From contig JARFJB010001984.1 in NCBI GenBank assembly GCA_036346205.1, positions 328,501 to 392,500 of the forward strand: a stretch of DNA of 64,000 nt, given 5' to 3'. Positions 1 to 12,735 of the stretch are shown here, piece after piece. Below the pieces are notes generated by a model. That model made no database searches. It had not been told where the DNA came from and saw nothing but the letters and a program-made list of their open reading frames with translations. Numbering within the stretch: position 1 is the stretch's first letter; every line of letters begins with the position of its first letter. The stretch comes from Vesta saturnalis. Taxonomy: Eukaryota; Arthropoda; Insecta; Coleoptera; Lampyridae. The translations under genes and the position numbers were made by a program.

Positions 1-3000
1 TAATAATTCCATTTCTTTGCTGACACGCAATCTTCAAGTAACCGTAGACAACACAAATAACGCTATTGACAAGAAGTTTGAAGTATGTTGTTGTCATCAA
101 TGTCAGACGTTTCTATGGAAATGTAAAACGGCGCCTAACTGCAACCAGTGTTGCCAAGACTCAAAATATAAATAGTGACCCTCGTAACACTTCGCATTTG
201 AAAAAAATTATTTGGATTTAGTAGATCATTTAAACCAAGATAACGGAAACTATAAATACATATTAAGTGTAGTTGAAGGAAAAGGGACAAAATACTTAGC
301 AAAATATCATCATAGAACTGTAGGGTCGTTAAAAAACAGTGATACAAATTTATACGCATATTTCAAACTGCGAAATTCAATGGAGCACGTGGATACCATT
401 TCAGTGCTTTTCATAGCGGAACAAGTTACACCTCATATGAATTTCTGGATCCATTATATAATTTTAATGATTATTCGGGAGAAATAAAATTCTTATGACA
501 GCTTGCAACGATGCAAAAAAGAATTTATCTGAAACGAAAGTTTAGTGCGTATAAGCTGCGTGATAAAGTTTAACAACTACAAAAGAAGTTAATTAATAAA
601 AATAGAAAAAGTTAATTAATAAGAAAGAATAGTGTTTAAAAATTAGCGAAAAAAAGAACAATATTTTGGCTATGAATAAAAAGCAGAAGTGTAACAAGTC
701 TACGCTCAATAATAATGGAAAAATTGTAAAAGGATAGAGGGCAAAAGACAGAAAACAATATTAAAAAAGATGTGTAGAATAACTTAACAGCTAACTAAAT
801 GTTTGTAAGCCTATCTGGTATCAATAAGTAATAACGTAATAGCAAAGTTGTAAGTGTAATAATAAATATCGTTCAGTTACAATCACGATATAGGATGGGA
901 ATGGAGAATGACGCGGCTTTCGCAGGGGCAGCTTAACAGCGAGACGGGCGTTAGACAAAGACGGCATAATTGCAGCTGCCGACTGCCGAGGGTTCACCTC
1001 GACCGTGTTCCAATTGCAATTTACACTCGGAAATCTTAAGTTTCTACAATCGTTTTAATTTCGGCTGATTAAAATAAGATTAAAATGGCGTGTCCACTTT
1101 TGAAACGTCGGTTATGAACCTTGCAAAGAGAAACTATCCGTGTTTAAAATACCAAACATATAATTCACTCTGGATAAGGTACAAAACAAAAATATTGCAC
1201 TATGTCTAAAACAACTCAAATATGAGGGAGGTACTACCACAGTCCCACCATGCCCCAACTGAAAAAACTAGTTTGAAAACTAAAATCCATGAAATTCCTT
1301 ATTTAAACACAAAGGAACCTTAAAAGAGTTACACTGGCACGATGTTCTTACTTGTTGTATCTTTGTAGTACATGCGGCACACCGTCTTCTTGAAGTTCGT
1401 GTTGATTGATAGCTGTCTCCTGCAACCGTATACACTTAGGACATGTGGCTTGTGATAACTGATGCCAATGGTATCCCTGCTTTTGATTTTCTTTATAGTG
1501 CATAGCATAAACTGGCAGTAGACAGGTAACAGATAAAACGGGGATTGGTCAACTGCTCAGTGGTCGGGGGTGGGTATAATATTACTTAATTTTGCGCACC
1601 TTAAGATAGATAAGATACATAAGTCACGATAGGGGTTGTCATAAACCGGAAAGCGTTGAGTATTTAAATTAACACAATCGGGGTTGAAATGCCCAATTAC
1701 GAAGGTTCACAGCTCGTTTAAATGCCTTTTATCGTAATTACAGGACGATCCAGGGAATCGGCAGCTGATACGGTAAAAATTGACAGTAAGCTATTACTTT
1801 ATTACTCCTTTACGTTGTATCTTGAAATTATACTTCAGAGAAAAGAAAACACATTACTCCAATTGAAATTATATCAGTCAATTCGTCACACTATACACAA
1901 GCTCTTAAAATTATGCATTAACGCATCACTCTTTAAATGTTACGTTACAATTCACATAAATAATTGTTAAACTTTCGAGCGTTTTTTCTTACTATGTCGA
2001 CCTGAACCAACACTTTTCAATAATTATTACTTTACTCAAAAAAATGTTGACGTTAAATGTGTTATCTCGCCTTAATAAAAAACAAACAACTAAAATGCAA
2101 CTAATTACAACACTGTACCAAGAAATGGGGTTCACATCTGTGTACACACTCCAAAAGAAAACAAACGAGTTCATTAACCTAACTGTGTATACTATAAACA
2201 AGCAAACACAAAAGTATTACAAATACCAAATGGTGGATTCACATAAATTTCCACAATAATTAAATACTTTCAATGATGCTTCAAACCATTGATACTACTA
2301 GTCCAACTTTCAAGCAAATTTCACTTTTTAAATTTCGATACCAAATGGTGGATTCAACAAATAAACAAATCCCCTACAATTTAAATTATTTCCAGGATGG
2401 ATACGCTTTAAACAAGTTAATCGGTGAAAAACTGTCCAGAAAACTACCAAGGAAAGCGTGTTCAGCCGTTTAGAAGTTCATAAAATAAACGCATATTTAT
2501 TAAAATTGTAACCACATCGTGAAAATTTCCAATTTGTTTAAGCGTTTGCAGATGGCTCTAGTTTCACTTGATGTTATACCGCAAGTTGAATGACCATGAA
2601 ATGGAGTTCACTGCACGGTCTTACAAGTTTCGTACTAACTTTATTCTATGTACAGGTTCTTGAACGTAGACTATTACTTTACGAAACTTATTTATTTACA
2701 TCGAGTGACCTGGTTACTTGCAAGCCGTGAACTAAATGTCTGAAAATTAGGAAAGGACGTTTTGTTTCTTCCGCACAAAAGCGATTTTACTCCATAAATC
2801 AGGGAAGGTGCTGGGTTCATCGCTTAACTTTCTTCTAGGATTCTTAACAAAGCCCCTCTGGACTACCGTCACTTAACGATATTTTAATCTCGTGCTGGTT
2901 AAACTACACAAAATCCCTTTCATAGGGTTGCTTGTGGAAACTACCTCTAACGGAAGTTCTTTCAATACGGATTTGAGATAACGCCATTCCACTACTATCA

Positions 3001-3834
3001 CCGGCCGCGGTAACGTAGGTGCTCTCACCTCTGCCTCTAAACTACGAAAGCTCCACCCGAATATCTTACTTTCCGCCACACTGAATTATTATCCCCGTAC
3101 ATCTTATTTAACCAATCATAAAAACGTATTACTTAAATTTTAAAATGCGCCCAAAACGAACGGAATTCGGGAGCCGAACTGAAAAATTGCATCAGAAAAA
3201 TTCACAACATAACAAGCGGTTTGTTTTGAGTATAATAGATATCCTCGCATTAATGACTTCATTGCAACGCTAGGTCTTAGGCATCGTATCTAAATCTCAA
3301 CTCTTTGTTTAAGACCAAAATTTTTATCGAGAAACTTCCGCCAGTCCGTCCCCCCACAATATTTTAAAAACTGCGATATATGCTTTTCTACACTATATTT
3401 GAATACAAAATAACAAGTTATCTAATTTTCCAACGAAAATACTTATTATGATTGACAGAATTTACAAAATACGAACAACTATTATTTCCAACGGAACTAA
3501 TTAATTTACACTAATCTAGTAAAGAGACAATACAACTATCTGTCGATGTCAATATGTAAACCAAATCTTAATTTAGAACTCCAATCTAAACTTGATAACC
3601 AAACCAAAAATTATATTTCGTTTTCAAAATAGGGATTCTAAATGTGATTATTTGTAAAAATTTCGAATACTTTCCAAATACGTAAAAGGAAAAAAACTTT
3701 ACAATCTAAAAGCTTCCAATAATTTATGCGTTATCAAGTTCAATTTCATGAACTTATAATACATTTCAGATGTCCGGCATTAATGAATAACTTATAGTTT
3801 CGAAACTAATGACAAATACTCTCAAAAATCATGA
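1..3834. other. AT-rich intergenic DNA, no gene recognised
   Basis: No open frame longer than about 90 codons and no recognisable protein family on either strand. The short frames have AT-driven composition. Two local oddities are listed separately: a 19-bp direct repeat at 2,223 and 2,338, and a stretch at about 2,830-3,080 that is clearly richer in G+C than its surroundings. A second G+C-richer stretch lies at about 890-1,020, following a TATAGGATGGGAA motif. I see no splice-site pattern strong enough to propose an exon. Confidence 0.5.
2223..2356 (+). repeat. 19-bp direct repeat, 96-bp spacer
   Basis: ATACCAAATGGTGGATTCA occurs at 2,223-2,241 and again at 2,338-2,356. The two copies fall in two neighbouring short open frames (2,044-2,259 and 2,273-2,473), and both are read there as YQMVDS. 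This could be the trace of a decayed repetitive protein or a simple local duplication. No family is recognised. Confidence 0.5.
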
Positions 3835-5400
3835 TCACGTGACAATAGCACTTCTTTCAAATAGATTCTGACAAATTTTTCTTCTAAAGTCCTTCATTTG
3901 GAGCGTAAAAGTATCCAGTTTTGAATAGACGATAAATGCATTCACAATAAACGCGTCTACCAAATACCAAAACAGTCCATGATACCATTGCGATCAATCT
4001 CATATTCTTCTTTACTTTGGTAGAAATTATCCACTGCGAATTATAATCAACAATTGGTTGGGGACAAGGTACGTCTGTTTTATTTCCAAGCTTGTCTTTG
4101 CATTTTACCACCTCAACAACATTTGGCTGATTAAAATTGGATAGCAGATCCAACGATCCATTGTCTTCCATTTTAACGTGGTTAAGTTTGAATTGCTCAC
4201 ATAAACGTCAAACTCTCATCGCTTCAAAGTTTTATCGGACTTGAAAGATGGGAGGCACTTATGTGTGGGATTTATTGTACCACACGAAAAAATACTTCTT
4301 TCACGAAGTTATGCTAATAATGGCACACTGTTAAAAAAATTATCAAAGTAAATTGTGTGATTATAATGCTCGAGGCCTGAAGTCAAGTTCTTGACAACTC
4401 TAGCACTAAAATTTTTTTTAGTAGTTTTCTTTGAAGCCGCTGTAAATTTGAAACCTCCAGGCATGTCTAGACTTGTCTGCCAAAACCCATATTTTGTAGC
4501 CCCGTTTGATAGATTTCTTTGGTAAGTATTGATTTGGCCAGAACGGCCTTTACATTTTACCATTGATCATCGCTGACAGCATGTTTTGTTAGTGTGAAAC
4601 ATCTTTCAAAGTTTTGTTGTATTGCATTCAGGAATGGTAATAGTTTGAATAATTTGTCATATTCAGGTTCACCCCTTTTTGGCATTTCTTCATTATTATT
4701 TAGGTGCATGTGTAAAAGAAACCAGCTAAATCTGTTCAATTGCATTTTGTTGCTGATGTAATCATCGTGAAAATCTGGTGACGTGCTTCAATAGACCTTA
4801 TAACTGGGCAGTCTTTTCAAATCCATCAACTAATTTAATCCTAAAAATATTAGTAATTCATTTACATCAGTTGGTACATACTTTTTTTCAGACTTTTGGT
4901 ACTCTTGCCCCGCATATAAACTGGTTGGAAATGTTATGTGTTCAATTGCGGCTTCATCAATAAAAAACTTAAAAATATCGATTGGTTAGGGATTTTTCAA
5001 CTCTTTTACAAAATCAGATACATCACAGGATCTCTGAAATGGAGGAGCATCAGAAATTGGGCTTATTTTATTACATTTTGGTGGGATGAAATCATCGCAA
5101 TTCTTGGCAGTGTTTATTTTTGTATTATCGGTGTCGCTGTTACTATCGCCATCACTTGCAGCATGGGCTTGGTTTATCAGCCTATCTTATAATACAGCTA
5201 GTGAAATCTCACTTTCAGAAATGTCATCTTCCTACAATAGCGTATCTTCCGGCTGAACACTATCCTCAACAAGCACTTCACCTGCGGATCCACTATCATC
5301 ATCATAAAACTAATCAGATGGTACGGAATCAATGTTTTCCATCATATTTTGCAACTCTTCTGTCATCATACCACGCAATCTGACTGTATTGTATCTAAGA
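3835..5400 (-). pseudogene. piggyBac-like transposase pseudogene 1
   Basis: Degenerate DDE_Tnp_1_7 (piggyBac) transposase read from about 5,400 down to 3,835 across several frames. In order I see an acidic N-terminal region, a conserved segment around 4,985-4,850 (DIFKFFIDEAAIEHI, then SLYAGQEYQ), the stretch NRFSWFLLHMHLNNN at 4,736-4,690, the remnant of the first catalytic Asp region (VSDDQ, about 4,560), the second Asp region YFDNFFNS (about 4,330), and the late motif VPCPQPIVDYN (about 4,050). There are in-frame stops, frameshifts and an apparent internal deletion near 4,520 between the first Asp region and the core. The usual MGGVD motif is disrupted. No TTAA-flanked inverted ends were found. 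It is clearly a different copy from the one at 20-21.8 kb. The family is well supported by motif order; the exact 5' end is uncertain. Confidence 0.85.
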
Positions 5401-5769
5401 ATATGATGCAATCTAGAAAATACGAAAAAAGTCCATGTGGCACAGTGGTACACTGATAGGGCGGTCAGATTATGGACAATAAAATCACAAAATTGATTTA
5501 CTTTATGATTTCGGATATGTACAGGCACTTACCAGTAACTAGTCAACATTTACATAGCATAAATCTGATTGAATTGATATTTGAAAATTTCTAATCAATT
5601 AGGTTAATTTATGCAACTGTCAACGTCGCAATTACAGATACCCACTATTGTAAATATTGGTGCAACTGAAATCTGCACCGTCCGATTCCATTCGCGCCAT
5701 CTGTGGTCCAAGAGCATATATTGAAAAAGGTTCCTACGATACGGTATTCCTCTGTGAAATAAGGATCTG

Positions 5770-5933
5770 AAATTCAAAAATCGTAGGTGTACCACCGTGA
5801 CTGACATGTATGCATATAAGTGGTGCAAACGTTATACGGCAAAGCCCATAAAAGAGTTAACTGAAAACGATGTGGTATGTGAAAAGCATTTCAGATGTGA
5901 GGACATTATTTGTTCAGTGAAAACAGATATGAA
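5770..5933 (+). pseudogene. THAP-domain exon fragment (C-terminal half)
   Basis: An open frame contains a Trp (KWCKRY, about 5,818) followed 20 residues later by VVCEKHF. This is the Trp and the Cys-x2-His half of the THAP C2CH zinc finger. THAP domains bind DNA and occur in P-element-type transposases and their domesticated relatives. The frame ends at a canonical 5' splice site (GTAAGT, 5,934), so this looks like an internal exon. The N-terminal Cys pair and the AVPTF-type box are not visible upstream. It may be an exon of a live THAP gene or a transposon relic. A second THAP half-exon lies at 55.2 kb, but the two are not evidently one gene. Confidence 0.6.
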
Positions 5934-5937
5934 GTAA

Positions 5938-6849
5938 GTGGATAAAAAAGCAAAGCAAATTAGAAATGGTTTAGGTAGATAACACATTTATTGCAAGCTT
6001 TCCATAAGATATACCTTGAGGTAGGCATACGTAGCCACCTATTTATTGGCTTCAATATTATCGGCAATATGTAAAGGCTATGTATAAATACATATTTTGT
6101 AGGTAAAGTCCGTTGCATAAAAGATGAGCGGTTTTAGGAGTGTTATGATAATTTTAAAATCTCTTTGTATGGTTTATGTTCTTGTGATGTATATCGCGAG
6201 AATTTAATTTGTAAATCTATATATTTTTACGTTGTAATGCGAATTAAACAATACTAACATGCAGGAATACAAACTAAAAAAAAACATCATTCACAAAAGA
6301 AGAAAGAATCACGATTGCAAAATTGATAACTGGTAATTATAATGTGTTTAATAACTAGTTTTCCTTAATTACAATAAAAATTATTTCATCTTCCATTATA
6401 TTATTTCAAACTAATGCTGATGTAGTAGCGACGTTATTACGCATAAATAAAATACCAAATCTATTGCGGAAAAATGTTACAGAACGCACCGAGAATGTAC
6501 AGAGTACGGCTTTGAGCTGACGCAATGCTCCCGTCTCTCTCGTACACGACGATCACCGTTCAGTTGGCGCTTTCAAGCGAGTAGTCGTTCTACCTTCCTA
6601 TCCTATATCGTGGATACAATGGTGTAAGTTAAATAGCAAACTCTACCCTCAATTAAATAAGGAGCGAAAACACAAAACCGTTTGGGCCTTACACCATAAA
6701 ATGCGATTACCTATCAAATTTTTGTATTTTTTTGGCAAATAGACATGTTATGTTATTTGTATGATGTATTTTGGGGTGTGTATAGAGGGTTATAAAGTAA
6801 AAACTTTTCGACCCGCTTAAAACTTGTTTATATTCAACCCTCTATACAT
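5938..6849. other. AT-rich intergenic DNA, nothing recognised
   Basis: No coding or RNA feature is supported. A G+C-richer stretch at about 6,500-6,610 ends in CCTATCCTATATCGTGG. It resembles, in inverse orientation, the TATAGGATGGGAA motif near 890, but the shared part is too short to call a repeat. Confidence 0.4.
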
Positions 6850-7016
6850 AACATAAAGTGCATTAAATTGTTTGAAAGTGCATTCGATGCTATCAGTATG
6901 TTTGAAAGTTGTACATAATAAACTAATTATAATTAATTTTACATAAAGTGAACTAAACGTTTTGAAGCTGTCAGTATGTTTGAAAGTTGTATATGATAAG
7001 TTAATTGTAATTAGCT
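6850..7016 (+). repeat. Imperfect tandem repeat, about 78-92 bp unit
   Basis: Two diverged adjacent copies share the blocks ACATAAAGTG (6,851 and 6,943) and TCAGTATGTTTGAAAGTTGT (6,893 and 6,971), in the same order and orientation. There are fewer than two full copies. The minus-strand open frame across it is an effect of the duplication. Confidence 0.7.
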
Positions 7017-7387
7017 TTGTTCTTGTTTCTCGTAACATTAGTGTAAAGGCAGCGTTTCCCAAGTCAACACAATGATATCCAAGAGATATCTGCGAGAGGT
7101 TATATTTCACAACGTAAATTACTTTTCGAGTATCCACATCCTCTTTGCGTGCCCAATTTCAGCGCTAAATTTTCGCTTGAGCCATGTTGCACCGTAATTC
7201 ACAAGTTGCTTCTCTTTAGTTACACACAGAGTAATAGGTAAAAACAAAACGTGATTTCCTTGTAAGTTCTAAGGATGATTTCGTTGTAACGTTTATACAG
7301 TGCCCATTTATATATCCAGTTTCATCGTCAATAAAAATCGCTTCCAAATTATCTGGCATAATGTTTTCTCATATATGTAAACAAATA

Positions 7388-7551
7388 TACCACCCGCCCA
7401 CCCGCCCACCCAACCAACCACTCCCCCTCCCACTAACCCACCCATCCACCCACCTACCCACGCACGCACGCACGCATGCACGCACGCACGCACGCACGCA
7501 GGCGCGCATGCGCGCACGCAAGCACGCACGCACCCACGCACGCACGCACGC
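7388..7551 (+). repeat. Microsatellite: CCCA-type block then GCAC block
   Basis: The first half (to about 7,457) is an imperfect pyrimidine/A-rich run of ACCCNCCC units. The second half is a (GCAC)n array with scattered variants (GCGC, CCAC). The open frames in all phases here (Ala-Arg-Thr-His, Cys-Val-Arg-Ala) come from the repeat and are not genes. Confidence 0.9.
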
Positions 7552-9421
7552 CAATTACATAGCTTTCTTTTTATACGTAAGTATATGAGAAAGCAAAACT
7601 GTCGCAAGAAATCGGTTTTGACCTGTTGGCTCTTTCTTGTGGCAGAAAGTTTAAAATAATGAAAGGACAATTTAACAATGATAAAAAACGGGGACTAGAA
7701 TCTGCCTTTGTGAATCTCCACATATCTAGAAATTTTTCATATTGTGCTTTATATTATGGTAAATTCACACAGTTCAATAAAATTGTAAAGCAATGATTGA
7801 GATGAAAAAACACATAATGTATGCACAATACCACCTCATATATATTGACAGCACAGGAGTATACACCATGTAATGCACAGCTTCTATCTTGAAATGTTTA
7901 CGGTATCCTTTCCATGACCATTGCTTAGCTAAATTATTAGTAAATATTGGTTTAGAACAACGCATGTGTAAATCCTTTGCGCATGTACGTGTTTGAGAAA
8001 CTGTACCAAAAAACAAAAATATAGAACAATATCATTTTTTTTCATAGCTACCAAGCGAATTTTGAAATCTTTAACTTTCCAGAAGTTTTAGACATCGAGA
8101 CTATTGATTGGAAAAGCATTGAATTCTCTCCATTTGGTTGCACACTTAAATTTTTACTACCATGTTTGTGACTCTTCAGACTGCTTGCATTTAACACGTA
8201 TTATCAGAACAGTGAATTAACAAAATCAATGCGATGAAAAAATTAAAGTCACATTGAGCGAACGGCACCAATCTTGATTTGTTGAATATTGAGCGAACGG
8301 CACCAATCTTGATTTGTTGAATGGAAATGGTGGTAACATTTATTTCTTTATCTCCTTGATACTAGATGCAATGAGTAAATAATATAAGAAAGCCAAATGT
8401 CCTTGCAATGTTAGATCAAACCAATCGCATAAATTAAACATTTTGTAAAATGAAGATCAAAGTGAAAAAATTTTTATCTTTGTTGATTCTCTACACCTCT
8501 AACCACATGCAGATGCAGTACTAACAATGAATTTATTTGGTGCAAAGAATAGTTATTACTGCATAGATAGTAGAACAAAAAATGTCTAATGAAACAAGAT
8601 ACACTTCTTATTCTTTTTAGTACTTAGTCATTCTTCTATTAAACGCTGTGGCTGTATGGATTGGCACCGGATGGATATCAAAAAATCAGATAGTGAAGAA
8701 TTAAATAATACAACAAACCAAAGGCAACATTACTAAATTTAAAATATTATACGTATACAAGTAAACCTGCTTCCTCCATTTGTGGCAGTAGTACATGATG
8801 ATGTCCTTCCTGCACAAAATGCTCGCTACCCATAAATTATGCCAGTAATAGTATTTAAGTTAAATTAAAGTTGATGCACAAACACAACAGAGTCTACATT
8901 TACCCTATTGGGACTACGTGTGTCTTCAGAATCTGCAAATTATAAGTAAATGATATATAACATTTAGATGTCCATCGTCAAAACTTATAAATACCGAAGA
9001 TTAAGATGAAATACAAACTTGACGAATACAACGAATACAGCGAATAATTAAAATTACAAATTGAAAATATCACGCTGGCAAAATGTAGATGAAGTTTATG
9101 AAGTCATTAATAATTCCAACTTCATCATTAGAGCTTACATACAGGGTGATCAACTTATACTCCGGAGTTCGATAACTCCGTTACTTTGAGAATTACGAAA
9201 AAAAGTTTTAAATAAAAGTTATTCATAAAGTCAAGCTGCACATTTTAAAGTTATTTAATAATATACAGAGTATTTTATAAAGTCACAGCGTATCAAATTA
9301 ATGTTTTTTAATGGAACGAGTTATTTAATCATTAAAATGAAATGTTTTTAATATAAGAATTTACGCTACGCTACACTTCAAATAAGGTATAATTTTGTAT
9401 TATGACTTGATCTGTATTTAA
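7552..9421. other. Intergenic, with a possible element end at 9,143
   Basis: No gene is recognised. ACAGGGTGATCAACTTATAC starts at about 9,143. CAGGGTG is a frequent terminal motif of insect mariner-like elements, and mariner C in this window starts the same way (CAGGGTGTCCC). This could be one end of an element containing the transposase that follows, but I could not find the matching inverted end to the right of 10,730. Confidence 0.35.
8253..8322 (+). repeat. Perfect 35-bp tandem duplication
   Basis: A 35-bp unit beginning ATTGAGCGAACGGCACCAAT is repeated exactly twice, at 8,253-8,287 and 8,288-8,322, with no mismatch. This is a recent slippage or repair duplication, or an assembly artefact. 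Confidence 0.95.
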
Positions 9422-10728
9422 CTACTCGCTTTGTTCTTCAGTTTCACCGCCATCTGAATCGCTATCCTCTCTTGTGGTGATAAGCGGCCTTACCTGTTCG
9501 GTTGTGTACGATTCTTCAATCAGCTTCTTGACGTGGTCTATGCATTTTCGCCAGGTTTCTTTATTTACTTGCTGTAGCGATTCATGCCACAAGTGGATGA
9601 TACTGCTGGCGTCGCCGGTTTTAGATGCATTTTTGTCATAGTAGTTCTTGCAAATACCTCATACCATTTCAATTGGGTTATATTGACAGTGATATGAGAG
9701 TAAACGCAGTATTTCATGACCGTACATATAAGCTAAATTATCAACGACACATTTCTTCTCTTGGCCAAATATGCATTCCTTAACGTTTTGTAATAGGTCA
9801 GCCTTCGTAAATATGTGAAGGTTTTCAATTTTTTTTATATTCAACCAGTCTCGAATTTGTTGTTTGGTGGAGGTACTATTTGGAATTGTTTCAGCGAGAC
9901 GTAAATGATATGGTGCATTATCGAGAAATAGAAGGCCCCTCTAAGGATTTCAAAACTTGTTCATCGAACCATTCCACGGAAATTACAGAAGTCATGGTTT
10001 TGTGATAATCATCAACTGATTGATTTCAATGATGCCAATACCCAGACTAGCATCCGGTATGAACCCCTCTCGATACCCAGCACGTACCACAATGTAGCGT
10101 TTTCCATTTCCTGATGACACCCTTGAGTAGCAGTTTTTCGATTTATCTTGCCAGGTAAATTTTGTTTGGTTTCCCTTGGCGAATATCCAGGTTTCATCCA
10201 AGAACACAAATGGTTTCAGATTATCTGACCTTAAATTATTCACATATTTTCTCAGAAACGCCTATCTTTTAATAACGACGTGTTGTCGTTCACAAAGTAC
10301 GTGTCTGTTGTCACCTTTAGTATATCTCAAACCTTTAGAGCTATTGATAAACTCGAGCGCCCAATTTCACAAATTTATTTTTCCCGAGTTTTGTTTAAAA
10401 CCGAATTAAGCATAACTGTTTCTTTTTGCTTGTACATATTATATATAATATTTTTTATACAATATTTGGTTACATCTGGCAGATCTTTCATATTCCAACT
10501 TACACGGTTTCTCTTGTTAGTTTTCTTGGTATTTCCTACTTTATGTAACTTGTGGATGTTAGCCAGTGTTCTTAAAGATATACCACAAGCATCTGAGACA
10601 TATTGCTATACGGACAGAACAGACACCAGTGGTCCAAACCTGTTTTTTTCTTTCAAGAAATAATCTTCAACTTTGAGAACCATTTCTCGTTCGCCAGAAG
10701 AAAGAGCATGTCTCTTCAAATTATCCAT
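9422..10728 (-). pseudogene. DDE_3-type (IS630/Tc1/mariner superfamily) transposase, decayed
   Basis: About 435 codons are readable across frames, from an ATG at 10,728 to a stop at 9,422. The order is an N-terminal helix-turn-helix region (MDNLKRHALSSGEREMV; DACGISLRTLANIHK), first catalytic Asp in FLDETWIFAKGN (about 10,210), the linker GKRYIVVRAG and GFIPD, second Asp in FLDNAPYHLRLAE (about 9,910), and the catalytic Glu in YHCQYNPIEMV (about 9,670). It ends in an acidic tail (DSDSDGGETEEQSE) typical of this insect family. All three acidic residues are present, but there are at least one stop (within SVLSV/QYVSD) and two frameshifts. The same family appears as N-terminally truncated copies at 40.7 and 48 kb; those are divergent from this one. 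Confidence 0.88.
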
Positions 10729-12656
10729 AATTCCACTTTATAATATAGCAATCACTTTCTCACTCGTTACCACGCAAGTGAGAACAGTAAACTAATTCTC
10801 AAAATGGTTATTGTATCTTAGCGGCCTGTCGATAATTATCAAATAAATTCACGACGCAAATGATCATTAGAAAGCATATAATTCAGTAATTTTAAGTAAT
10901 TATGGAATTTTCAGTATCGGCATAGTTGCTGTCTTATTATAATATCAATAGTAATTTGATAACTGATTTCAAATTATTTAGAATAAGATAATGAATACTT
11001 TAAATTCGTACTTTCCATTGCAGGTAATCATTAAATAACCAGAATAATAAAGAAACAAATTTTTACTTTACTTTGTTTGAAAGCAATTCACAATAAAACA
11101 TTTTGGTAGTCACTGTGACAGTGGTAGGCGAAACAGTAAGCTTACCAAATTAAATTATTACATTAGTTTTTACATTCGTAACGACTAACCTATTCGGTTA
11201 AGCAGATATCTGTACTCTTGTCTCCTTTGGCGGGAACTTAACACGTCGACAGGTTTGAGGTTGCGACGCTACATACATACACTTTATTCTAGTAAAATGA
11301 TATTACCTTCACAATTACTCTCAAAAGATACTTATATTCGGAACTTCACTAACGAGAAAAGACAAAAGAAATGTGTGTGTTAAAAAATACAGCAGTGAAC
11401 ATGACGGAAGCAGGAAAACACACGTCACACATTCCCTACCCCTTAACACATCAGCATTATGATGCTTTTCGATTGCATTTGCGCAATTGTACATATATTC
11501 TTTTAATTTAAATACCAAACTGATTTGATTTAGATTCCCCCGGCATGTCTCAATTGACGGTTCTTTACTGCGAATAGATGAATCAATAAACGTCGTCTGG
11601 TTTACATCGATGCGAACTTGAGGATATTATTCACATTGTTGGATTTTACAAGATTTGCGAAGTGTTTGCGTATTCCTACTATTATTTTAACTAATTCGAA
11701 AAACGAACTGCTTGAGAGGTACAAAGATAATGGAAAACGCAACTTTCATTGTAGTGTGCTCTACGCGAAGTTGCAGTACCACTTCTCTGAGTGACACTAA
11801 ATGAGTAGAAGTGCGAGGTCTCAGAGAAGTTTTGTGTTAGCTTGGTGTATTAAGCTACCTAACCTGGAAAACTACGTACTTATGCTTAGATTTTTCCAAC
11901 ATTAATGTGTTTATTTACTTATACGTATCTTACGATACTCAGAATTACAGTATTGCGTATTAGAAAAGAATTCTCTACTATTATTGTGGAAAAAGATTAA
12001 CAAACGTGTAACGTAGTGCAAAAGAATTTCAAATACATACAAAGAAAAGGAATCAAGATTATAAATATTTATGTTACAGTGCATATGCTCAGAATATTTA
12101 AATTTTTAGGATGACGTTTATTAAATAAATAAACATGTATTTCATACGAATAATAACAGCTCTCATGCACAGTATGTAACTAATCCCAGATGATCCACAT
12201 CATATACTAGTTGGCGATCAACTCAACTAATTAAAAATTACCTTTAACAATCAATGATGTTATGGTTGTTCAATTACATAATATTGTCATATATAATTTA
12301 TAACTAAATAACATCTACAAATTTCTACGTCTGCAGAATTTACGCATTATGTATTGTTATTAAAGCTCCATCTAAAAAAGTGCACCAACCAAGCAAACTT
12401 GTGTAGAGATGGGAGAGTAAATAAAAAAGGAAAAAAAAAACAAATTCATGCAAAGCGAATTTTTCTTCAGCAACTTTTTTTAAATTTGTCTATATCTATA
12501 AATTTAGAACAACATAGAAAAAATCAAAATTAGCGGATCCACTACAACTGGTATGTCAACACTGATTTTGGGCAAGATTCAACACATGTGAGTCACAGAT
12601 CTCCGTGACCGCAATGAAATAGATGTAGCAACATCGATTTTACGGGAAAATTCAGC
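10729..12656. other. AT-rich intergenic DNA, no gene recognised
   Basis: No protein family, RNA gene or strong repeat is seen. Short frames at 10,280-10,663 (plus) and 11,321-11,518 (minus) are either antisense to the upstream transposase or AT-driven. Confidence 0.45.
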
Positions 12657-12684
12657 GTGCGTGCGTGCGTATGTGCGCGACTGC

Positions 12685-12735
<51 letters not shown>

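Noticed and set aside
2830..3080. Possible mitochondrial or rRNA-derived insertion (GGCCGCGGTAAC)
   Set aside because: Only one short phrase looks rRNA-like; the surrounding sequence does not follow any rRNA segment I can place. Kept only as a composition oddity.
5432..5470. tRNA-like A box (GTGGCACAGTGGTA) suggesting a tRNA or SINE head
   Set aside because: No B box (GGTTCGANNCC) at the expected distance and no cloverleaf pairing seen.
7308..7670. Open frames with Cys-Val-Arg-Ala or Arg-Thr-His-Ala repeats
   Set aside because: Translation of the GCAC/CCCA microsatellite in both directions.
9143..11060. Complete element with matching inverted ends around the DDE_3-type transposase
   Set aside because: Only the left CAGGGTG-type end is plausible; no inverse partner was found to the right, so no element boundaries are given.
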